64,000 nt of DNA from Hofstenia miamia. Its lineage: Eukaryota; Xenacoelomorpha; Acoela. The notes beneath the pieces are model-generated. The model was not told where the DNA came from. It made no database searches and saw only the letters and a list, made by a program, of their open reading frames with translations. Below, in pieces: positions 47,065-58,356 of the stretch (within the stretch, counting starts at the first letter, position 1; each line of letters starts with the position of its first letter). Both the position numbers and the translations under genes were made by a program. The stretch covers positions 1,268,781 to 1,332,780 of the forward strand of contig SCFE01000071.1 of assembly GCA_004352715.1 (NCBI GenBank), in the 5' to 3' direction.

Positions 47065-49567
47065 NNNNNNNNNNNNNNNNNNNNNNNNNNNNNNNNNNNN
47101 NNNNNNNNNNNNNNNNNNNNNNNNNNNNNNNNNNNNNNNNNNNNNNNNNNNNNNNNNNNNNNNNNNNNNNNNNNNNNNNNNNNNNNNNNNNNNNNNNNNN
47201 NNNNNNNNNNNNNNNNNNNNNNNNNNNNNNNNNNNNNNNNNNNNNNNNNNNNNNNNNNNNNNNNNNNNNNNNNNNNNNNNNNNNNNNNNNNNNNNNNNNN
47301 NNNNNNNNNNNNNNNNNNNNNNNNNNNNNNNNNNNNNNNNNNNNNNNNNNNNNNNNNNNNNNNNNNNNNNNNNNNNNNNNNNNNNNNNNNNNNNNNNNNN
47401 NNNNNNNNNNNNNNNNNNNNNNNNNNNNNNNNNNNNNNNNNNNNNNNNNNNNNNNNNNNNNNNNNNNNNNNNNNNNNNNNNNNNNNNNNNNNNNNNNNNN
47501 NNNNNNNNNNNNNNNNNNNNNNNNNNNNNNNNNNNNNNNNNNNNNNNNNNNNNNNNNNNNNNNNNNNNNNNNNNNNNNNNNNNNNNNNNNNNNNNNNNNN
47601 ATATATATATATATAAGTCGTATGGTAGTGGGTCGATGATAAGTGTTAGATTACGGATGCAGGCTATAGGAAACATTTTCTTGAATTATAGACTTAATCT
47701 GCATATGATAAAATGTCAATAACTAGTTAATAAGTGCGTTAGCTTTATAAAAATCTTATTTAGTATTCACTATATTGAAATCTTTCATTAAAGTTGTAGA
47801 ATATTCATTTCGAAGCAAATTGAACATAGTAAGTCAAAAGCCTTAATACGCTTTAAAGACAAATCAATACCTGCTTATCATATTGCGGTCTACCTGCTCG
47901 TCCAAACATTTGCAAAATATCAAGAATTCCGATGCCAACAAACGCCGATTTAGAAGGATCATAGTAGCGTGTGCCGCGTATAATAACTCCTCTCGCTGGT
48001 AGATTTACACCCCATGCAAGCGTTGCAGTAGTAACAAGAACTTTAATTTGACCAGAGCGAAACAGCTTTTCAACTAAGTTTCGATCACTGCGCAAAAGTC
48101 CAGCATGGTGAATCGCGAACCCAAATGGCATCAATAACTGCAGTTCACGAGATTTGGGCTTCATGGACACACTAAATTTTCAAACTAAGGGTGCATTCAC
48201 ACAGAAAGCTTGCGATATAGCGCTTGTATTTTTAACACATGATTTAAGATAGTTGAATTCACACAGAAAGCGAGCGATAAAGCCAATCTTGAGATTTAAA
48301 CAAGAGGAAATAAAGGAGGGTATTCACACAGAGAGATTGCGATATCGCGCTTGTAATTTAAACACATGTTTTAAGATAGTTGAATTCACACAGACGGCGT
48401 GCGCTTGCTATATTTTTTAACACATGTTTTAAGATAGTTGAATTCACACAGAAAGCGAGCTTGCGCTTGCGATAGATTTCTAGCAATGTATTAATACGAG
48501 AGTGTTCACACAGAACGCGAGCTTTTAATTGCTATTAGGAAAATATTCAATAATATTCTCTACACATTGTTATATTTTATTGCATTTGAGCGAATCAAAG
48601 TGGATAATTTTTAATATGTAAACATTATTACAATTTAATTGATNNNNNNNNNNNNNNNNNNNNNNNNNNNNNNNNNNNNNNNNNNNNNNNNNNNNNNNNN
48701 NNNNNNNNNNNNNNNNNNNNNNNNNNNNNNNNNNNNNNNNNNNNNNNNNNNNNNNNNNNNNNNNNNNNNNNNNNNNNNNNNNNNNNNNNNNNNNNNNNNN
48801 NNNNNNNNNNNNNNNNNNNNNNNNNNNNNNNNNNNNNNNNNNNNNNNNNNNNNNNNNNNNNNNNNNNNNNNNNNNNNNNNNNNNNNNNNNNNNNNNNNNN
48901 NNNNNNNNNNNNNNNNNNNNNNNNNNNNNNNNNNNNNNNNNNNNNNNNNNNNNNNNNNNNNNNNNNNNNNNNNNNNNNNNNNNNNNNNNNNNNNNNNNNN
49001 NNNNNNNNNNNNNNNNNNNNNNNNNNNNNNNNNNNNNNNNNNNNNNNNNNNNNNNNNNNNNNNNNNNNNNNNNNNNNNNNNNNNNNNNNNNNNNNNNNNN
49101 NNNNNNNNNNNNNNNNNNNNNNNNNNNNNNNNNNNNNNNNNNNNNNNNNNNNNNNNNNNNNNNNNNNNNNNNNNNNNNNNNNNNNNNNNNNNNNNNNNNN
49201 NNNNNNNNNNNNNNNNNNNNNNNNNNNNNNNNNNNNNNNNNNNNNNNNNNNNNNNNNNNNNNNNNNNNNNNNNNNNNNNNNNNNNNNNNNNNNNNNNNNN
49301 NNNNNNNNNNNNNNNNNNNNNNNNNNNNNNNNNNNNNNNNNNNNNNNNNNNNNNNNNNNNNNNNNNNNNNNNNNNNNNNNNNNNNNNNNNNNNNNNNNNN
49401 NNNNNNNNNNNNNNNNNNNNNNNNNNNNNNNNNNNNNNNNNNNNNNNNNNNNNNNNNNNNNNNNNNNNNNNNNNNNNNNNNNNNNNNNNNNNNNNNNNNN
49501 NNNNNNNNNNNNNNNNNNNNNNNNNNNNNNNNNNNNNNNNNNNNNNNNNNNNNNNNNNNNNNNNNNN

Positions 49568-49601
<34 letters not shown>

Positions 49602-52600
49602 CATATATATGAAAAATATAAAATATATATTACCGTAATCCGGAATAGATGCTGTCTGGTTTAGCTGGTGCGTGTGAGGTAACGTTGTCGTAACAGCCTC
49701 TACGGCTGTGTTACGACCATAAACATTTCGAATCAATATTCTTTCGAGGCAGCCTAGTACGCATGTAGTAGAGCCTAGTACGGGGGTGCACTAGTACAGC
49801 CTAGTACATACTTAGTAGAGTAAGGTCCAACTATATATGTAGAAGGCACTGGTAGAGCCTAATACGGAAAATATATCGAAATAATATCATATACATAGAT
49901 TTTAAAAGGGAAAACCATGTATATGATTAATACAAACGAAATTATAGGTAACATAAATATAAATATAAACATATACAAACATTTTATAGCTATCACTGCA
50001 TACTATTCAATTTATTATCTAAAATGAGTTTTTGGCCTACTTAGTTCATCCAACTCGAAAGTACTCATTTTTTCTTTGAAAATCTATCAACTCGCAGGAA
50101 GAAAATGGTTAGATTACTGAAAAATGTTATGATATTTTATAATAACATAAGATAAGACAAAGTTGGTGGCAAATGACATTTAATGCTACCCTCATCATAA
50201 TTTTAATTATAATTCATACATAAATTATGTCTTTTCATTTTCGTTTTCAATGCTGGCATTATCAGCACCAAACTAGTCCTATTTTGTTGGATGTATACAA
50301 GGAATCTAAATCGATTTCACTTTGAATATCACAATCGTTTACTGATTTTGTCAACATTTATACATGCTCTAATACCAAAATCCGGCTATGTACACATGCT
50401 ATAATTGTTAAGTATCAAGTACTTGGACTATAAAAAAATCAAGTACGTATTACAAGTATTTCGCGTTCTACTCAAGCAGTTGTCAAGTATTTCTGCAAAA
50501 ACTATTTTGACAGAGAAAATATTTATTCCTCATAATATTAACCAAGTAATAATAGTTGTTCGGGTGCTTTTGGAAGTAGATGTAATCAATAGACCAGCTT
50601 TGCTGAATAGCCTTCCAACGAGCGCAGAAGTTGTAGGGATTGACAATATCTGTAGAACTAACCCCTAGTATATATTTAAAATCAAGTACTTCTTAAAATT
50701 ATCAAGAAAATAGATTCAAGTAAAATGCCCACATAAAATTTAGGTAGCAGTACTCTGATGCTTCAAAAGTAGGCGTGCAAATGATAATGCGCACGGAACT
50801 TTATCTGTATATTTCAAGTTCTCTACATATGCATTTTTAAGATAAAACAGAAAACTAACAGCAATGTTCTCGATATTTGTTACAAACACTTTTATTGCAT
50901 CCCATTGAATGATGTCTTCTTTTAATTAGCTTGTGGCGTTTTAAAAAACATTGTTAACAGTTGCTTGGAAAAAGATAAATAAATTGCCGCTGTTTGAGAG
51001 AGAGGTTGTCACAATCTTACCAATTTTTTAACAATTAATTAAGAACTAACAACGGCGCTTACTTTTAGTGCTTTGATAGCTTGATTAAACAAATATTATA
51101 AATAGAAAACATCTGCATTTAAAGCAGCAATATTGAGCTGAGGGATTAGAGGACCTCATCGTATAATACTGTAATGTAAAATATGAAATTATTGAAATTA
51201 TCAAAAATATTGCAATTGGGCAAAGAATGTAAAAAACTGATTTGAAGAATTAATTAAGATTAAAGTTTCAAATAAAATCTGATTTCTAAGTGTACTTCAA
51301 ATCAAAATTATTACTTTTTGGGCCTGAAAGTCCCCTTGGTAGTTTGAAGGTTTAATTGTACAGTTGATGAAAATTAGTTTAAGTCAAAACATCCTTAATA
51401 GCCGACTCACACAATTGCGTAAATGATGTGAATTTAAACAAAGAAATGCATAACTAGTACTCACTCATTTCTAGGCTTGTAATGTGCGAGATTATCGTCC
51501 TGTGAAGCCCTGTCCTTTAAGGCCAATGCTGTCTTAAAAGTGCCAGATCGTGAATGAACAAATACCAATGATTGATGACCTCTTCTTGCTAAAGAGTCAA
51601 CTTTCTCAAAGCATACGTCATCCATTACAGCACTTTGTACAAGCGCACCACCAGTGTGGGACTTTACCCCAATCAAAGTTTGCGACAAGGGAACAGGTCG
51701 AAATCGACCATCAAAGAAAAATAGGCCTTTCATTGGATTGACTCGAAGAAATCTAAATCGTAAAAAATGATTAGTGAACATGAATTGGCTTAAGAAAATA
51801 TTAAATACGCCACTAGCGAAATGCAATTACAAGATATGAGACAACAAATAAATAAAGGTATGTACGCTCCATTTCACAAATGAATATGTTAACCTAATCA
51901 AATCAATTTTAAAGAAATTTCATACCAGACGTACTTAAATCTTTTCGAATTGGCTATTTATTAGATAAAGTACTTTTAGAAAGCATATTAAGAAAATTCC
52001 ATGTGCAATTAGTCATTTCAGTGCTATCTTATGATACTTCATATGGTTTCCACTTGAGGACCTTGATATGAAAATGTCAAAAACTTGAAATTTTTCATCA
52101 CACAATGAATGTACTATATAGAGGTTACATTTATGTTGAAGTCAGTAATACGAAAGTAAAGTATAAACTGAAAGAAGTACCTTAGGAATTATCAAAAACG
52201 TGAAAAAATGGCCAATTAACAGATGAAATAAAAATTGTAAAACAATAGTAAAATCATTGCAGAAGCTACAAAGCATTAAAAAACCATTGATTTAAACACT
52301 CAATGAAAGAAATTAAAATGAAATCAAAAATAAGCACCAGGCATGCATTTAAAGACATGATTCCTATTTGAGGACCGCGGTATGAAATGGGTTAAAGAAA
52401 TTAATTTCGTGATATAAAAGTAAAATTTACACTCGTAATTCTGAACGTAGGAATGTAACTAAAAAATGCATCCACAAAACAATAGCAACAACGAGACATC
52501 TGAAAGTTAAAACGAATTACTAAACTAGAAGTAAGTTAATACTCACCGTCACAATAATTCATGAAATCACTAAATGCTCTCTTTTAAACGAAAAAATAAA

Positions 52601-55600
52601 TTTTGAAATCTTAAAAATAACTCAATATCGTTAAATTTATGCAATGATTTTCTTAAATTATAAAAGTGATGGATTATTATTAAGAAAATGATAACTCACC
52701 TCGCAACATCTACATAATTGGGAAGGGTTGCCGATAATCCAACGAGCCGTAGTAACGTCTGCGTGGTTTCCACTTGTCTTAAGGAACGCGCTACTAAGGA
52801 TTCCAAAACTGCACCACGACCTTCATGCAAGAGATGCACTTCGTCAAGTATAATTAAACGGACTGGAAGTGCATGATCGGATCTACGAGTGACAACATCC
52901 CATTTCTCAGGAGTGGCGATTATCAAATGTGCCGCAGCTAATTCAGCTCTAAACAAACGTACGTCAACAAAATAAAAAGATAAAAAATGTATTTATATTA
53001 ATATCACAGATTTCTAAACCAGTGGTTGTGCAATACATCAATAATTTGTGTAATTCAATTTTGAATTAAATAAGAACGATACAAACATCCTATTAAAATT
53101 ATTTAGCACCAAAATAAGATAGTTGTTTTATTACCTATCCCATATAACACGACTTCCGCCATACGTAGATAGTTCAAAATAAACACTACAAATTTTTGAA
53201 TTTTCAACCAGATAATAATTATATAACAGTGTTGCTATGTAGTATAGAATAAATCAGTGATGTTGGAGGAGCCCTTAACCAAATTTGACATGTAAGATAT
53301 AATATATAATGAATGACTTTATTCACAAGAGATAAAGTAGAAGCAGATGGAAGAGTATTCGAAGTTGGAGATGGGCTCAGCAAAGAGGATAGACATCAAA
53401 AATTTCTTGAGGCTCGGCGGCGGGGAAAAGAAATCAATGGCTGTTGAAGGGTTGAGAGTCAAATGTAATTAGCGGCAGTACAAGCACGATTGAAAAACGA
53501 GTGAAGGGTGCGATGTTTTTTGGGACGACGAATGGAGAAAGTGACAACATCATCAGAGCGAGTGGAGCGGGTATTAGAGAACTTAATAAAGCCAAAGGGA
53601 TCAAGATTGAATTTGCGAGTGAGCAAGTGATTGAACAGGAGGAGATCACATGCATGGAAGTAGAGTGAAAGCGGGAAGGTGGAGAATTTGAGAAGATCGT
53701 CTTTATAAGGCAAGGGAGAAATCCATTTGAAGGCACGCTTCTGAAAACGTTCTATAGAGTGGAACAAGGAACGAGAAGGCCACCAACATGGAGAAGCGTA
53801 GAGAAGAATGACACGAAGAATGGACTTGAACAAAGAGTTTCACAGCAGCCGTGGAACATTGCGGAAGAGGCCAAAGAGTACGGAATTAGCTCTGCGGAGA
53901 CGTAGGACACATGACCAGACCAATTTAAGTTAGCAGCAAGTTGAACTACAAGATGAGTATGAAGAGGAGAAAAGTTTACAGGAAGAGGAAGATCAGAAGG
54001 GGGAGATACAGAAAAGGAAATACTCCATGTTTTGGTTGGCCTAAAACCAAGATGGTTAACAGAAGACCAAGTAGCAAAAGCTCAAGATCAGAGATAATAT
54101 TGGAGGCAAAAGAACTACCAACGTTGAAAAAAGCAGTGTCATCAACGTACAGTAGACAGGATGAGTTGAGGACAGATTGAGGGCGGTCGTTGATAGCAAT
54201 GAGGAAGAGAACAGCAAACAAAGAACCTTGAGGAGCACCACTAAAGACAAGAGCAGGAAAAGAATTAGACGAGTTGATTTTGACGCACTGACAACGATTG
54301 GACAGGTAAGACTGGAAGAGTTCAATGAAATCAGCATCAAAGCCAAATAAACTTAATTTGTCAAGAAAAATAGAATGAGGGAGCCGATCGAAAGCTTTAG
54401 AAATGTCAAGAAAGATAATGCAACGAGGGTCATTATGATCAGCGTGGAAATAGCAGTTTTCAATTAACGTGAGCCAAATAGTGATGGTAGAATGACCCGG
54501 AAGATTACCACGCTGAGAAGAGGAGATGAGGTGGCGAATTTTAGGGAACACATAACGAAAGACAAGGCGGTCAAGGATGATTGACAGCCGAGAAAGAACA
54601 GCTATTGGACGATAAGAAGTGACTTGAGAAGAGAGAAGCTAATTGGATTTTAACAGTGGGGAGATCCAAAATGTTTTCCAGCAAGGCAGAAATGTAAGAG
54701 AAGAGATGCTTTAAATGGATGGAAAGAGTTGACGAGGTTTCGTGAATTACAAAGGATGGGACGCCATCAGAATAGCAAAGACCAGACAACTTGCAGCATG
54801 AGGGAAATATCAAGGTGTCAAAAATACGATCAGGGTGAGAGCACAAAACCAAATAAAGGAGAGAGCAGCGAGAAGTAGGAGAAAATACAAGTTGTTTAAG
54901 AGAGTAGGAAACAAATAGATCCAGAACAGCAGATTCATAGGCGTCATTAGAGTCAAGTGTAATCCAACAAACATTAGGAAGGTTGAAGTCACCACAGATG
55001 AGGAGATGAGGAGTGGAAAATCCAAGTTGATGAGAGAGAGTGATAGACTGATCATGAAAGTACTCAAGCATGGATGAAAAATCAGCAAGAGGAATACGAA
55101 AAGGACTGTTGGAAGGAGGGTTGTAAACATAGAGAAGAGAAACAATGTGATCACTGAGAACAACAGCACGCCGCAACAGAAATCAAAGGAAAAAGACTGA
55201 AAGGAGAGGGGGTGGATGTCAAGGTTAGGGCGACGTGAGGCAATGAGGACACCACCATGACGACCATTAGAGCGATCCATACGGGAGAGAACTTTAAGTG
55301 CGGAGTTAAGAAAAACAACAATGTCAACAACAGAAGGATCAAGTCAGGTTTCAGTAATGAAAATGAAGTCAAGGAGAGACTGCAAGAAGTTGTAAAAACT
55401 GAGAAGACGGTTTAATAAGACCAGACTGCGAGCATTGGCAATCAAAAAAAGAAACCAGAGTTGGGATGAGGAGTAAGTTCCAAGCTAGGAGGCACAGGTA
55501 GTCAATCGCGACCAGAAGCCAAAAGATTTGCGGCAGCATCAGAGAGACGATAGTATCAGATGAAGAAGCCATCTGACCACACTTCAGGATCCATGAGAAT

Positions 55601-58320
55601 AAGATGAGACTCGATTACAGAAAATATGGAATGAGGCGAATGGAGAATCCGTAAATGGTGGGATGGCAAGGACGTCATTAAATTGGAGTGAGGAGCAACG
55701 GAGATGATCAGCGACATCAGAAGCAGAAACATAATTAGCAAAACGGCCGATATAGATGTGAGCTTTACGAGGAGGACGAGGAAGAGAACTAATCGGAACA
55801 GCAGGCAGTTCACATGAACTAGTACCAAGGATGTGATGATGATTGTGGTGAGTAGACGGTGGAACAGACTGTTCAGAGGCAAGTGGTAGCACAAGAGAGG
55901 AAGCAGCAGCCCCAACGTGGGGCAGGATGATTAGGACGATTAGGTACGTGAGGCGGAAGCACTGTGGGAGAACATTTGAATTTGAATGGACGAGACATCG
56001 GAGGTGAGTTTGGCAAGGGAGTCTGACAAGTCAACATTGGAAGTGCTGACGTTGGAAGACTGGTGTGAACGTGGCAGGGAGGTGACACCATGTCGAAGCA
56101 GAGAGATGATGGTATCTTTCTTTAAAGCACCAACCACTGAAGTAAATTGGGCATCCGAAAGATTCTGTAGATCAGCAAGCGATACATTAGCCACAGGCAT
56201 ACCTGAAATCTAATAAACTGTATAATAAACAGAATAAAAATGAAGGCAAATTCATAATTATGAAGTCCGTGCAGTAATGTATACCAAAAAAATAAAAAGT
56301 TTTTCCAGCTATAGACATGCAAATTTACAATGAAATGAGATATTTAAATGTTGGAAACACATACTCTATGCCAAACTTAACAAACCCTAAGATTTCAGTA
56401 ACAATTGCAAGAATTCTACAATTAATTAGGCTCTCGAGTTTTTAATTAATATTGTGAATCGAATAAACAGGTTTCCTTTGTCCGTCATGAATGGCTTTGA
56501 GATGTAAACAACAATGCAAATAGCTATAAATCAGGACACCTTAAAACTGTTTAACATGACACAGCAACCAATAGTTCACAATTTGACACTTACCGTGTAG
56601 CTGGCACATCCCCGGTTACTTCACGAACTTTTATTCCGAGATGAGAAAAACGCTTAGAGAAATTCTCGACCATTTCTGCACAAAGTGATTTCATGGGTGC
56701 AATATACACCATTAGAAACTGCTCATCTTTACGGAGATTAAGCCCATCGCAATGTTGTGCAATTTCGTGAAGCATTGAAAGAATGGCAATGAAAGTTTTG
56801 CCTAGAAAATATAAATTTAAAAACAACATGCTATTTTCATGTTCATTTAAGCAAAGGTGGATTTAAATGTTTTATAGAAAACGATGAGTGGTTTTAAAAC
56901 CTAGCATTTGGTTTTGGTTAATTATCAATCATGCTAAAGTGTGTCCCAAACATTTAAATGGACTTTTTGGGCTACTCGGGCCTGGGTAAAAGGGAACATC
57001 AACCTCTCTCCTATCTGGATTGGATTATAGATATTAAAACGAAGCTTTGCACAAACATTCTTCATATAAGTATTTATCAATATGGAATTTTCAGAAATGC
57101 GATGTCATCATTATGTTTGATGACATCATAAAATCTGAAATTTTTTGAATTCATTCCTAACTTATCAAATATAGTTTTCGAGTCTATATTATTTACTTGT
57201 TTTTACGCTAGCAATAAGTTTTTGAAAAAATTGGAAGATTATACCTCGGGTGTAAAAGCAATTCCATAGTAAAATGAACACATATTTAGAAAAATTTTAT
57301 TAGGGGGATATGACTCCTAAAAGAAGTTAGGAAATGCAATCAAGTCTCATTAACAAACCCCAAGAATTTTTTTAGTAATTAAACTGAAAAGGTCGAATAG
57401 TTCTAACAAAAAATCACTATGCAATTTCTAAAGGAGAAATATTATTGATTTACGTAATACACCGAATCTTCAATAAAAACAAATAAAATAAACCTGCTCC
57501 GGTAGGTGCACAAATTAGCATGTTCTCATGTGAACCAAGAGCACAGGGACATACTACTGATTGAATGCAATTCAATGTTTTGACACCACTGAAAACGCTC
57601 TCCGCCAAGATGCCAAGACTGTTAATTGTAACTGTCTCTTTTGCTTTAGAAGGGATTTCGCCAGTTTCCGGTGGAATGTACATCTCCTCCCATTCATNNN
57701 NNNNNNNNNNNNNNNNNNTGTTTTGACACCACTGAAAACGCTCTCCGCCAAGATGCCAAGACTGTTAATTGTAACTGTCTCTTTTGCTTTAGAAGGGATT
57801 TCGCCAGTTTCCGGTGGAATGTACATCTCCTCCCATTCATTTGTCTGTCGGACTTCCGTACTGAAAATTTATTTAAGTTAGCGAATTTTTAAGAGCTTAG
57901 AAATTTTCCTGCAACCAAGCTATCTCAAAAAGAAGGCCGCGTACGCTACAAGTATGAGAATATATTGGAAAGTGAAAATCAAACATCACATTTAGCGCGG
58001 ATCAAGTGAAGGGTGCAGTACAGGGAATTAATAAAAAAATCTGATAGACTTGCAAGGCTAAAATCACCAAATAGAAGACATTTTGTATATCTGATCCCAA
58101 AAATAAAAATGAGCATGACACAATTAATATATGTAAGTGTTCTTCTGAGGCAATTTGCAGACAAAATGATTGCGTTAACACTATAGGCACTGGAGAATCC
58201 TCTCAGGCAACTACTGACGATCTATTAGCACTATTGTGAAATATCACGCCGCACGCAAGCGATTTATTTGGAATTAATCATCAATCGCCGAAATGTAATT
58301 GAAAATTTTGATTTGATATT

Positions 58321-58356
<36 letters not shown>

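Larger units (their letters stand above)
53280..56215 (-). mobile_element. Non-LTR retrotransposon (same family as 15.9-16.8 kb), in ASCC3 intron
   Basis: Runs antiparallel to the plus strand and parallel to ASCC3. ORF1 starts at 56200, ORF2 covers roughly 55570-53434, and a 3' tail ends near 53290. About 2.9 kb, so most of a CR1/L2-like element is present. Frameshifts are frequent but domains are easy to read, suggesting moderate age. It fills most of the 3.6-kb intron between 52949 and 56593. Confidence 0.8.

Noticed and set aside
48196-48540. Regularly spaced repeats considered as a CRISPR array
   Set aside because: Animal intron, the repeats are imperfect, spacers are themselves related to each other, and there are no cas genes.
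55873-56213. Plus-strand and alternative minus-strand frames over the LINE at 53-56 kb
   Set aside because: Shadows of LINE ORF1; low-complexity Ser/Pro/Leu-rich translations without domains.
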